This document shows positions 8,841 through 16,799 of a stretch of 42,405 nt of DNA, piece after piece; positions within the stretch are counted from its first letter, which is position 1, and each line of letters begins with the position of its first letter. A program made the position numbers and the translations under genes. The notes under the pieces are model-generated. The model saw nothing but the letters and a program-made list of their open reading frames with translations, ran no database searches and was not told where the DNA came from. Origin of the DNA: Oligoflexales bacterium (lineage in GTDB: Bacteria; Bdellovibrionota_B; Oligoflexia; Oligoflexales; RGVZ01); contig CANJZQ010000019.1 of assembly GCA_947479535.1 (NCBI GenBank), forward strand, positions 1 to 42,405. Direction: 5' to 3'.

Positions 8841-9713
8841 TTATTCGAGGGACTTTGAAAGGCTGAGTCCGAAAGTTGCCGCAGAGGCGTCTTGGATGGT
8901 GGTCTGCCCCAAGGTCAAGCCAACGTGCCAGGTGGCCATGTTGACCATTGCCGTCGCAGCACCGCGCACGACAAGTCCAAAACCGTTTTCAAGTTTGGTG
9001 GGAAAACCGCTGGAATTTGTCATGTCGCCTTCGCCCACAACACCGGCAACGTAAGCCACACCGGTATCGACTTCACCGCGAAATGAAACGCGGCTCGTTC
9101 CGTAAAGCGTGTATCCAAGGCCGGCAAGGCCGCCGTAAACATTGGCACCGAAGGATTGCACGTCAATGCCGCGGGTTTCCTTGCCTAGATAATCACGAAG
9201 GACATAGGCCTGAGAAACTTCCCCCGACACTGTGGTGAACATCGCGCGTCCGGTGAGCTCGATGTCTTGCCAGCTGCGTTTTATATATGCGGCCGTGGTC
9301 TCGATGCCTGGTGCGCCGGCCCCGATGGAATAACTTGCTGTGGCGACGCTCATGTCGATTAACGTGCGGCCCTTGTTGCGCTGGACGGTGTAAAGTTCTT
9401 CGATGGACGTCGGATCGGTGACATTGTTGAGAAGGGCCACGCGCTCGTCTCCGCCGAGTCCGGAGAAGGACTTGTCGATGCTCACAACGCGGCGTGTGCC
9501 AGCCATTTTTTTCACGCGGCCGTAGGCGACAAGGCGGTCATCGCTGGAGAAAAGGCCGACCCGGTCACCAGTTACCAGCTCGCGCGAAGAAACAATGCAC
9601 TGACTGCCAGATGTGTTGCAGCTCTCGACTTGGCCGCCCATGGCATACGCACTGTTAAAAGACAGGGCGAGGAATGCCAGGATTTTAAATTTCGATGTGT
9701 TCCCTTGACGCAT
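8841..9713 (-). CDS. Exported protein, probable outer-membrane beta-barrel
   Basis: 290 residues with a clear signal peptide (KILAFLALSFNSAYA, cleavage near residue 24). A small N-terminal domain with two Cys (ESCNTSGSQC) and SH3-like wording (VTGDRVGLFSSDDRLVAYGR) is followed by alternating polar/aromatic segments (ASYSIGAGAP, TTAAYIKRSWQDIELTGRAM, NVYGGLAGLGYTLYG, RVSFRGEVDTGVAYVAG, TWHVGLTLGQTT, ATFGLSLSKSLE) with the rhythm of amphipathic beta-strands. The start at 9713 has GGGGA about eight bases upstream. It does not end in the usual terminal Phe, so the barrel assignment is moderate. I do not recognise a named family. Confidence 0.75.
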   Translation of the reverse strand: MRQGNTSKFKILAFLALSFNSAYAMGGQVESCNTSGSQCIVSSRELVTGDRVGLFSSDDRLVAYGRVKKMAGTRRVVSIDKSFSGLGGDERVALLNNVTDPTSIEELYTVQRNKGRTLIDMSVATASYSIGAGAPGIETTAAYIKRSWQDIELTGRAMFTTVSGEVSQAYVLRDYLGKETRGIDVQSFGANVYGGLAGLGYTLYGTSRVSFRGEVDTGVAYVAGVVGEGDMTNSSGFPTKLENGFGLVVRGAATAMVNMATWHVGLTLGQTTIQDASAATFGLSLSKSLE

Positions 9714-9834
9714 GGTCCAAATCCCCGAGTGGTCCGGTGAGTCTTATGCAAGGGAAGGGCCGGGCGCGTCCGTTTTATACATCAATGATTTCATGGGTTT
9801 ATTGTTTTTTGATGCCGATGAGACTGTCAAGCGA

Positions 9835-9863
9835 TTGGTCAATCAGGGACCTTGTGATACTTT
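9835..9863 (+). promoter_or_regulatory. Predicted extended -10 promoter for the 9883 gene
   Basis: TTGGTC at 9835-9840, a 17-base spacer, and TGATACTTT ending at 9863 form an extended -10 arrangement (TGn before the hexamer). Initiation near 9870 would leave a short leader carrying the GGAGGA ribosome-binding site of the gene at 9883. Confidence 0.4.
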
Positions 9864-9882
9864 CGCCGGCTCGGAGGAAGCC

Positions 9883-10326
9883 ATGGAACCATTGTCAGAT
9901 CCGTCGCAGCCCTTGCCTGTTGAAGGGCAGGGTTCTCAGAAATCCAAATCTCGATTGGTCTGGGTTGCTGCGGCTCTCGTTGCCGGCCTGGCCGGTGTTT
10001 ATGCGGCCCGCTATTTGATGATCCAATTTGGCCAGGGGCGCTCGCAGGCAGGTGAGCCAGGTGATGAGTTTCTGATCGATAGTTTTGAGGAAGGGGTTTT
10101 TCGCCAGATCCAATTGGGCGATTATCCGCAGATTCTAGTCGAGGACAGCGAAGGCAAGTTGAATGCCTATGGGTGTTCAGACGGTTGTCCCCCACTCGAC
10201 CAAGATCCCGACTTGTACATGAATCGTCATGTCAGAATCTATTTGCGCAACCAGTCGACGCCGGGGAATGACGATCCCTCTGACAGTGGAGTCAAGGTTG
10301 TGGTTCGCGTTGAGTTAATGCCTTGA
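9883..10326 (+). CDS. Single-pass membrane protein of unknown function
   Basis: 147 residues. The ATG at 9883 is chosen because GGAGGA lies at ideal distance; reading further upstream gives no conserved-looking sequence and would overlap the divergent gene. A Pro/Ser-rich cytoplasmic N-terminus of about 28 residues is followed by one membrane segment (LVWVAAALVAGLAGVYAARY, about residues 29-48) and an acidic extracytoplasmic domain with two Cys (YGCSDGCPPLDQDPD). The 3' end overlaps the 3' end of the convergent gene at 10292-10783 by 35 bases. No family is recognised. Confidence 0.7.
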   Translation: MEPLSDPSQPLPVEGQGSQKSKSRLVWVAAALVAGLAGVYAARYLMIQFGQGRSQAGEPGDEFLIDSFEEGVFRQIQLGDYPQILVEDSEGKLNAYGCSDGCPPLDQDPDLYMNRHVRIYLRNQSTPGNDDPSDSGVKVVVRVELMP

Positions 10327-10783
10327 GGACTTCTGTCGCTTCAACCGCTTTCACGTTTTGAACGAGAACCCCCTGATAAATTTGCCAAGCCCGAAGCCAT
10401 GAAAGGCGTTGGCGTTCCTGCGGGAGGCGTCCCAGCCAATCCGGGAGTGTCGCCAGGCGTAGTGGCCGATCAGGATCTGCGGGTATCGATGCCGCTGATT
10501 TTAAACCACTGGCTTGGACCGCATAAAGGGTCGCCGGAGTGTCGGCATCCAGCATGACGATATCTTCAAATTCAGGGCAAACCTGGTAGCCAGCCGGTTC
10601 CATTGCAAAACCAAGGCGCGTGCGAATCAATTCAGCGATCTGCGGGACAATTGGCATGAGGGGTTTCACGGTCATGCGCAAGCCGGCCCACGGACCTGGA
10701 TCTGAAGGAAACATCCATAGCCCGTCACCACTATCGAGTGGCACTAGAATCACAGCGTGATCCGTTTTGCAGTGAATCAGCAT
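10292..10783 (-). CDS. Hypothetical protein downstream of the MglA homologue
   Basis: 163 residues starting at an ATG whose ribosome-binding site (GAGAGG) overlaps the stop codon of the preceding mglA-like gene, 15 bases upstream. This close coupling suggests the two proteins act together. The sequence has no signal peptide or membrane segment. The N-terminus (HAVILVPLDSGDGLWMFPSD) faintly recalls a beta-rich Nudix-like or roadblock-like fold, but neither a Nudix box nor clear roadblock features are visible. In other bacteria the usual partner of MglA is the roadblock protein MglB of about 160 residues; the length is similar but the identity is not shown. The end overlaps the convergent gene at 9883. 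Confidence 0.65.
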   Translation of the reverse strand: MLIHCKTDHAVILVPLDSGDGLWMFPSDPGPWAGLRMTVKPLMPIVPQIAELIRTRLGFAMEPAGYQVCPEFEDIVMLDADTPATLYAVQASGLKSAASIPADPDRPLRLATLPDWLGRLPQERQRLSWLRAWQIYQGVLVQNVKAVEATEVLKALTQREPQP

Positions 10784-10798
10784 GGTGGGTGTTACCTC

Positions 10799-11380
10799 TC
10801 AAATGGACAGGGTTTTAACAATCTGCTTGGCGATGGACTGAAGGGTTTCGAGCGTGCCAATGGAACGGGTTGCAATGGCCTCATGGTCTGGAAAACCGCC
10901 GGAATTAAGCTCTTCGCGGAGGACACCAACGGGCATGATGTCAGCCATATCGCGTTTGTTGTATTGAATGACGCGCGGCATGTCGCTGATGCTGTAGCCA
11001 TGCTCTCCGAGCAGGCGACGCACGTGGGCCATGGATTCAAGGTTGTCTGCCATGGCCTCAATGCGAGAGTCGACCACGAAGACGAACGCGTCGAGTCCCT
11101 TCATCAGAGTGTGCTGCAGGGTCTCATAGAGCGTGTGGACTGGCATGGTGTAGAGGTGCAATTTAACGTGGTAATCCTTGATCTTGCCAAGGCTCACAGG
11201 GAGAAAGTCAAAGAAGGGCGTAGGTCCGGCATTGCCGCCCATGTCGATCATTCCGGACTTCATTTCACCAGCTGTGCTGGTAAAGACCGATTTCAGGTTC
11301 AAGGTCTTGCCGGCTGATGCCGGGCCAAAATAGACCACCTTGCAGTGGATTTCCCGGGTTTCAAAGTTGGTAAATGCCAT
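10799..11380 (-). CDS. Divergent MglA-family small GTPase
   Basis: 193 residues, the normal length of MglA, the Ras-like GTPase that sets polarity and motility direction in myxobacteria and Bdellovibrio. The P-loop GPASAGKT (19-26), the FFDFLP segment (56-61), and the guanine-specificity motif NKRD (141-144) are all present. The switch II segment differs from the family. Where MglA proteins normally read T-V-P-G-Q, this one reads T-M-P-V-H (residues 78-82), replacing the Gly and the catalytic Gln. GTP hydrolysis may therefore be altered. It lies downstream of dnaX with a 42-base gap and upstream of a coupled unknown gene. In many bacteria ybaB and recR follow dnaX; they are absent here. Confidence 0.9.
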   Translation of the reverse strand: MAFTNFETREIHCKVVYFGPASAGKTLNLKSVFTSTAGEMKSGMIDMGGNAGPTPFFDFLPVSLGKIKDYHVKLHLYTMPVHTLYETLQHTLMKGLDAFVFVVDSRIEAMADNLESMAHVRRLLGEHGYSISDMPRVIQYNKRDMADIMPVGVLREELNSGGFPDHEAIATRSIGTLETLQSIAKQIVKTLSI

Positions 11381-11422
11381 AGATCATTGATCCGTCGCAA
11401 GTTTGGAAGCCGAGAAGAGCGT

Positions 11423-13135
11423 TCAGTCGACGTTCTTGATACGAACATCTTCCACTTTTCCGCCGAAAATTTCCAGAAGGTCGCGAGTGGTCTGATGGTT
11501 CACCGCGGCTTGGCGCTGATCAGCGTGTTTCGCGCGCGTCTCGCGATCGCTTTTCTGGGCCAGAGATTCAGGGGCCGGCGACACGCTTGCTCCAGAGTCA
11601 GCTTTTTCAATGGCGATCCGGCCCTTGAAGCCGAAAAGCTCGGCAAATCCCTGCTGCAATTTAACTTGCTCGTCCTTGTTCAACAGGCAGCGGGCGAATG
11701 ACGTTTCTTGAACCGTCAGTGAGATGAGTTCCGGGCTGAAAGAGTGGAGGTGTGCATCTTCAAGTTTGCCGGCTTGCAGGGGACGGTGCTGGCGCCACAT
11801 GGCAACGAGTTCAGCCCATGTACCGGGAAAGGTTGGGGCTGCGGATGCTGCCGGTGTTTGCACCAGGGGTTTCGGGGCCGGCGCAGCGGCAGGAGTCATC
11901 GCCTGGGCGACGACAACGGCAGGAGCCGCCGTCGTGGGAGGTGATGCCAAGGCACTTGATGCGGTGGCCGGATTCGATGATGCATTCGCATTCAGGGCGA
12001 TGCGGTACTGGTGCAGGTCGGGCAAACCCGGGTCAAGGCACCATTCCAGGGCGTTGTTTTCAAGAATCCAGCGGTCCAAGGGGCTGCCGTCCATGTCTTG
12101 GCGGCAACGCACCAGCGTGCGAAAGATCCGGTTCAAATCAAAGGGGGCGGCGGATTTAGCGATCCCTTCCAGTTCCTGAATCTCGTTTGAATCCAAGTCC
12201 AGTTGAGCCAAGTCCATGGCGTCACGACCAAGGTCACGAATGACGAAAGCGTGGCGCGTGAGCTGGGCAACGTCTTCCACCACAGTGACCAGATCGGTGC
12301 CAGTCTGTTCGATGCGTTCAACGGTCGCCATCACTTGCTTGGGGTCTTTGGCGACGAGGGCACAAAGCAATGCGGTGACCAGTTCGTGGGGGGCCTGAGC
12401 GGTGATGCTCTCGCACAGTGCTGTGGTCAGTTTGCCGTTGCCAACGGCGATGGCCTGATCAAGAAGGGTCAGGGCGTCGCGCATGGAACCGCGTGCTTCC
12501 CGTGCGATGGGACGCAGCGATCCGGGTTCGTGCTGCAGGCCTTCAAGGCGCAAGATCTCTTCAAGGCGTGAAGTTACGGTTTTCGCCGTCATTTTCTGCA
12601 GCAGAAAAACCTGACAGCGCGAAAGGATCGTCTGTGGAATTTTCTGCAGCTCGGTGGTTGCAAACAGGAAGACCACATGCGCCGGGGGTTCCTCGAGTGT
12701 CTTTAGCAGCGCATTGAAAGCGCTCTGGGACAGCATGTGGACTTCGTCAATCAGGTAGACCTTGTAAGGGGAACGCTGGGGAACGTAGCCGATGGAGTCA
12801 CGCAACAAGCGGATGTCATCGACGCTGGTGTTCGACGCGCCGTCGATTTCGAGGACGTCCTCGTGATTGCCCGAGGTGATCGCAAGGCAGCTCTCGCATT
12901 TTCCGCAAGGCGAAGGAGTCGGCCCGGCTTCACAATTCAGGGCTTTGGCATAAAGTCTGGCTGTGGTCGTTTTTCCGACGCCTCTAACCCCAGAGAAAAT
13001 AACGGCTTGAGGAGTCCTGCCCATCTGAATGGCATTGGCCAAGGCCCTTGCCGTCGTATCCTGCCCGACCAGCTGGTCAAAGGTCTGGGGACGATATTTT
13101 CTGGCCAGAGGCTGATGGGGTGATGGCTTCGTCAC
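11423..13135 (-). CDS. dnaX: DNA polymerase III subunit tau
   Basis: 570 residues. DnaX is the ATPase of the clamp loader that organises the replisome. Visible marks are LARKYRPQTFDQLVGQ at the N-terminus, the P-loop GVRGVGKTT (49-57), four zinc-site Cys (68, 77, 80, 83), DEVH (130-133) and KTLEEPP (145-151). After about residue 385 comes an Ala/Pro-rich linker and a C-terminal domain that would bind polymerase. The start is GTG at 13135 with GAGG seven bases upstream. No A-AAA-AAG-type slippery run was found, so a shorter gamma form by frameshifting is not suggested. The SRP RNA gene lies just upstream, a common arrangement in bacteria, and the mglA-like gene follows. Confidence 0.97.
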   Translation of the reverse strand: MTKPSPHQPLARKYRPQTFDQLVGQDTTARALANAIQMGRTPQAVIFSGVRGVGKTTTARLYAKALNCEAGPTPSPCGKCESCLAITSGNHEDVLEIDGASNTSVDDIRLLRDSIGYVPQRSPYKVYLIDEVHMLSQSAFNALLKTLEEPPAHVVFLFATTELQKIPQTILSRCQVFLLQKMTAKTVTSRLEEILRLEGLQHEPGSLRPIAREARGSMRDALTLLDQAIAVGNGKLTTALCESITAQAPHELVTALLCALVAKDPKQVMATVERIEQTGTDLVTVVEDVAQLTRHAFVIRDLGRDAMDLAQLDLDSNEIQELEGIAKSAAPFDLNRIFRTLVRCRQDMDGSPLDRWILENNALEWCLDPGLPDLHQYRIALNANASSNPATASSALASPPTTAAPAVVVAQAMTPAAAPAPKPLVQTPAASAAPTFPGTWAELVAMWRQHRPLQAGKLEDAHLHSFSPELISLTVQETSFARCLLNKDEQVKLQQGFAELFGFKGRIAIEKADSGASVSPAPESLAQKSDRETRAKHADQRQAAVNHQTTRDLLEIFGGKVEDVRIKNVD

Positions 13136-13163
13136 GAAATGACCTCAAGAGGCAATGTAACAA

Positions 13164-13289
<126 letters not shown>

Positions 13290-13301
13290 AATCTTCAGCT
13301 A

Positions 13302-16034
13302 CTACGAAACGGCCTTGCCGGGCAAGGCTTTAGACTTCTTCCAGCCCTCAAACCACACCACGAACATGGTTGCGAGGAAGGTTGAGGACCAGGTTGCCGC
13401 CACGACTCCCACGGCCATGGCCATGGCAAAGTTCCAGATGCTGCCTGTTGCAAAGAAAATGATTCCAAACAGGGAGAGCAAGGTACAAACCGACGTGTTG
13501 ATGGACCGGCCCAGGGTTTCGTTGATGGCGTTGTTGACGTTTTCACGAAGCGGACGGCGCGGGTGCAATTCCAGGTTCTCCCGGATCCGGTCGTAAATCA
13601 CCACACAGTCGTTCACCGTATAACCGGCCACGGTCAAGAGTGCTGCGATGGATGTCAGGTCGAAAGATCTTTGAGCCAGGACATAGAATCCAAGCACAAC
13701 AAGGATGTCGACGATCATTTTCACCACAGAACCCGGGGCAAAGCGGATGTCAAAGCGCAGCATGATGTAGAGGACAATCCCGATCAGCGCGTAAACAAGA
13801 GATACGGCTCCTTGGGTACGGAGTTCCTTGCCGACTTGGGGGCCAACGTAATCAACACGGAGGATTTCTGGGTTGGCGCTGCTCAAGTCCGTCATCAGGT
13901 TGGCTTTGAACTTGTCGGTCCGGGAGTCAACGCTGATGCTTCGTTCGCTGGACATTCCGTTAGCCTGGCCAGTGGCTTTCAGTTCATCGCGGTCAAAGCG
14001 GAGCAGGTATTGTTGCTGACCGCCGCCGAGGGCTTGAATGGTCACATCGCTGATTCCAGCCTTGCGGGCGGCGTCTTCGAGGTCTGAGGAATTCACCGCT
14101 TGTGCAAACTTCACTTCGACTTCCGTACCGCCGGCAAAATCAACGGCCCAATTCATGCCCTTGGTGGAGAGTGTGATCAGGGATAAAGCCACAAGCAATA
14201 CTGGGAGGCCGATCGCGACCGGCGCCTTGCTGAGGAAGTTGAAATGGAACGGCTTGTGTTCCTTATGCTCTGCAGAGCCGCCAAGCCAGATGCGCATGTC
14301 GCGCTCTGTTTTGCAGCGCGCTACGATCCAGTCAAACATCAGCCGTGAACAGTAGAGAGAGGTGAAAAGAGACACGAGCAGACCAAGGAGCAACGTGATT
14401 GCAAAGCCGCGGATTGGACCCGAGGAATTGGTTTGCAGCAGGACTGTGGCTGCGATCAAGGAGGTTGCGTTGGAATCAACAATCGTCCAGAACACGCGCT
14501 GAAAACCAAGTTCAAGGGCCTTGCGCCCGTTCTTGCCCTCACGAAGTTCCTGACGGATGCGTTCGTTGATCAAGACGTTTGCATCCACTGCCATACCGAG
14601 GGTCAAGATGAAGCCGGCGATGCCAGGAAGCGAAAGTGAAAAATTGAACATCGCCATCAGGGCGAGAAGGAAAATCCCGTTCAACAACAGTGCCAATGAC
14701 GCGATGAGGCCTGGGCGGCGGTAGTAAAATACAATGAAGGCAAAGACAAAAATAAGTCCGACAGCGGTCGAGCGGATTCCCTGACTCGCCAACTCTGGCC
14801 CGAGACTCGCGCCGACCTGACGTTCTTCAAGAACTTTGATCGTAGCGGGCAACGCACCTGATTTCAGAATCAGCGAAAGTTGATTCGCTTCCTCGATAAT
14901 TTTGTCGTAGCCCGATCCCGATCCCAAGGTGATCTGGGCGCTGCCGCCGGAAATCTTCTGTTGAATCACCGGGGCAGATTGGATCACGTCGTCCAGGACG
15001 ATGGCCATCCGGCGTTTGACGTTTGCGGCCGTGATGTTTTCGAAACGCTTTCCGCCTGGACCCGTGAACTGCATGGAAACGACCGGGCGCTGGTCCAGTT
15101 GGGAGTTGTCGACCGTCACAAATGCATCGAGCACATCTTCGCCGGTCAGTTCTGTTGCTGCCTTAACAACGAATGAGCGGTAAAGGGTTTTTCCGCCGGC
15201 CAGGACTTCCTCGCTGAAAAGAAGTTCTTTGTCCGCAGGGACAAGACCCTTTGTCAGATTGACAATGGCAGTGCGGTCTTCCGAGACAAGAGCGTATCCC
15301 GCCATGTCGCGTTCGGCTTTGATATTTTCGGGGAGCTTTCCAACAATCGAGGCGAAGCCATTGAAGTCGTCGTCGACGATCTTGAATTTCAATTGTGCCG
15401 TGCGCCCAAGAAATTCCTTGGCTTTCTCTGGATCTTTGAAACCGGGGAGTTGGACGAGGACCGAATTATCCGCACGGCGGCTGATGATCGGTTCGGCGAC
15501 GCCCCATTTGTCGACCCGGGAGCGCACGACCCGCTCGGCCTGGTCGATCGCGGCAGCCTTGATGTCTTTGATGCGATCTTCGATGAAAGAGAACTCAACG
15601 GTATTACCCGAAATGGTGCCTTCCTGCTTTAGCCCGCGAAAGGCTTCGCTGAAGGCCGTTTTGAACTTCTCTGGGTCTGTGCCTGGCGCAACTTCAACGT
15701 GCAGTTTGGCCTGTCCCTTGACCACGTAACTGGTCTGTACGGACATTCCTTTTTCTTTCGCCCAGTCGGGGAGTTCGGTGCCAATCCGGCCAAGCTTGTT
15801 TTCGACGGCTTCCGTGGTGTCGACGCCCAGGACCAATTGGACGCCGCCTTGAAGGTCCAGCCCCAAGTTCACATAAGCCGCAGGCAGCCATTTAGGGAGT
15901 TTGGCTTTCACTGCAGCCGGGTCGTTTCTGACGTCCGGGGGCAACGAGAAGTAAACAATGGAGGGAACGCCTGCCAACAGGCCAAGCACCGTCAGGACAC
16001 TTACAAAGATCAATCGGAAACGCATCTGGTTCAT
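13302..16034 (-). CDS. secDF: Protein translocase subunits SecD and SecF, fused
   Basis: 910 residues. SecDF uses the proton gradient to pull secreted proteins through the SecYEG channel. The SecD half starts with one membrane segment, followed by GLDLQGGVQLVLGV (about residues 58-71) and a large periplasmic P1 domain, then five further membrane segments near residues 410-560. The SecF half begins around residue 590, with NWAVDFAGGTEVEV and a second set of membrane segments including VAGYTVNDCVVIYDRIREN. Many Gram-negative bacteria have separate secD and secF; here they are one chain as in Bacillus. The ATG at 16034 has AGGAG about eleven bases upstream. No yajC is adjacent. The end lies 13 bases before the SRP RNA, both serving membrane protein targeting. 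Confidence 0.97.
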   Translation of the reverse strand: MNQMRFRLIFVSVLTVLGLLAGVPSIVYFSLPPDVRNDPAAVKAKLPKWLPAAYVNLGLDLQGGVQLVLGVDTTEAVENKLGRIGTELPDWAKEKGMSVQTSYVVKGQAKLHVEVAPGTDPEKFKTAFSEAFRGLKQEGTISGNTVEFSFIEDRIKDIKAAAIDQAERVVRSRVDKWGVAEPIISRRADNSVLVQLPGFKDPEKAKEFLGRTAQLKFKIVDDDFNGFASIVGKLPENIKAERDMAGYALVSEDRTAIVNLTKGLVPADKELLFSEEVLAGGKTLYRSFVVKAATELTGEDVLDAFVTVDNSQLDQRPVVSMQFTGPGGKRFENITAANVKRRMAIVLDDVIQSAPVIQQKISGGSAQITLGSGSGYDKIIEEANQLSLILKSGALPATIKVLEERQVGASLGPELASQGIRSTAVGLIFVFAFIVFYYRRPGLIASLALLLNGIFLLALMAMFNFSLSLPGIAGFILTLGMAVDANVLINERIRQELREGKNGRKALELGFQRVFWTIVDSNATSLIAATVLLQTNSSGPIRGFAITLLLGLLVSLFTSLYCSRLMFDWIVARCKTERDMRIWLGGSAEHKEHKPFHFNFLSKAPVAIGLPVLLVALSLITLSTKGMNWAVDFAGGTEVEVKFAQAVNSSDLEDAARKAGISDVTIQALGGGQQQYLLRFDRDELKATGQANGMSSERSISVDSRTDKFKANLMTDLSSANPEILRVDYVGPQVGKELRTQGAVSLVYALIGIVLYIMLRFDIRFAPGSVVKMIVDILVVLGFYVLAQRSFDLTSIAALLTVAGYTVNDCVVIYDRIRENLELHPRRPLRENVNNAINETLGRSINTSVCTLLSLFGIIFFATGSIWNFAMAMAVGVVAATWSSTFLATMFVVWFEGWKKSKALPGKAVS

Positions 16035-16150
16035 AGGGGGGTCAGCTCCTCAATTCCACAGTAAGCATCGGCTGTAACAATCGAATAGGAAGGACAATAT
16101 CAGAGATTCGCAGGAGGGCGCTATGGGACTTGAGCAGGATTCACTCAAAA

Positions 16151-16187
16151 AACAAAACGCCCCGGCTTTTGGCCAGGGCGTTTTTTT
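16151..16187 (-). terminator. Bidirectional rho-independent terminator
   Basis: CGCCCCGGC (16158-16166) pairs with GCCAGGGCG (16172-16180) with one mismatch. It is flanked by an A-rich run on the left and seven T on the right, so it can stop transcription on both strands. It ends the small gene at 16209-16481 and separates it from secDF. Confidence 0.85.
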
Positions 16188-16208
16188 CCGGGATTGCCGG
16201 AGATCGAC

Positions 16209-16481
16209 TTACTTGTGGTCGCCGCCGTGAGCAGCGCCTTCGGCAGCCGGAGCAGCAGCTGGAGCGGCTTCAGCAGCCGGAGCAGCAGCTTCTTTCTTGG
16301 CAGCCTTCTTGACTTTCTTCTTGGAGTGCTTCTTGCCTTCGTGGTGAGCAGCAGCCGGAGCAGCTTCGGCAGCCGGAGCAACTTCAGCGGCAGGAGCAGC
16401 AGCAGCCGGAGCAGCAGCTTCGTTGGCGAATGCAGGAGCGGACAGAGCGATCATGGCAGCAGCGAGGATAACGTTCTTCAT
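16209..16481 (-). CDS. Small exported Ala/Pro- and Lys-rich protein
   Basis: 90 residues with a signal peptide (MKNVILAAAMIALSAPAFA, cleaved near residue 19). The mature part consists of Ala-Ala-Pro repeats on both sides of a strongly basic, His-containing centre (HHEGKKHSKKKVKKAAKK) and ends in HGGDHK. It is low in complexity and probably disordered. The composition recalls the periplasmic acid-shock protein Asr, but this is similarity of composition and not proof of homology. The ATG at 16481 has AAGGAG at good distance. A promoter with TTGACG and TTTAGT lies at 16582-16610 and a terminator follows directly, so this is a well-defined single-gene transcript. Confidence 0.85.
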   Translation of the reverse strand: MKNVILAAAMIALSAPAFANEAAAPAAAAPAAEVAPAAEAAPAAAHHEGKKHSKKKVKKAAKKEAAAPAAEAAPAAAPAAEGAAHGGDHK

Positions 16482-16581
16482 TTTCAAACTCCTTGGAACG
16501 AATATTCGCCACGACATCGGATTCACCCGAACACCGGGGATGCTGACGGAAGTGGCAAGCCATTAAAAAAACACTATTTTC

Positions 16582-16610
16582 ACTAAAGCAGTATCCGTGT
16601 GGCTCGTCAA
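16582..16610 (-). promoter_or_regulatory. Promoter of the small Ala/Lys-rich gene
   Basis: On the minus strand TTGACG (16610-16605) and TTTAGT (16587-16582) are separated by exactly 17 bases. A second TTGACG lies ten bases further upstream (16620-16615). The leader would be about 95 bases long. Assigned by consensus only. Confidence 0.5.
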
Positions 16611-16654
16611 TAGGCGTCAAATCGGTGTCGCAGCCGACCTGTAAAATCTTATCG

Positions 16655-16682
16655 TTGCCTGTTCTCCCAATTCTGATATCTT
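16655..16682 (+). promoter_or_regulatory. Promoter of tRNA-Ser
   Basis: TTGCCT (16655-16660), a 16-base spacer and TATCTT (16677-16682), preceded by TGA as an extended -10. Initiation near 16689 would be about 14 bases before the mature tRNA 5' end. Confidence 0.45.
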
Positions 16683-16702
16683 CCTGCCCCTGAGTTTCCT
16701 TT

Positions 16703-16792
16703 GGAGAGATGGCCGAGTGGTTGAAGGCGCACGCCTGGAAAGCGTGTAGGGTGTAACAGCTCTCGTGGGTTCGAATCCCACTCTCTCCGCCA
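16703..16792 (+). tRNA. tRNA-Ser (anticodon GGA)
   Basis: Acceptor arms GGAGAGA (16703-16709) and TCTCTCC (16782-16788) pair fully. The D arm contains GGCCGAGTGG. The anticodon stem CACGC/GCGTG holds the loop CTGGAAA, giving anticodon GGA, which reads UCC and UCU. A long variable arm typical of serine tRNAs and the T arm GTGGGTTCGAATCCCAC follow. The discriminator G and CCA are encoded. Confidence 0.98.
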
Positions 16793-16799
16793 CACCACG

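Noticed and set aside
12590-12620. Programmed frameshift site in dnaX
   Set aside because: No A-AAA-AAG-like run was found in the coding strand, so a gamma product by slippage is not supported.
16123-16230. A 35-codon plus-strand ORF with a perfect GGAGG before its ATG
   Set aside because: It runs through a bidirectional terminator and into the antisense of the Ala/Lys-rich gene; the good binding site looks accidental.
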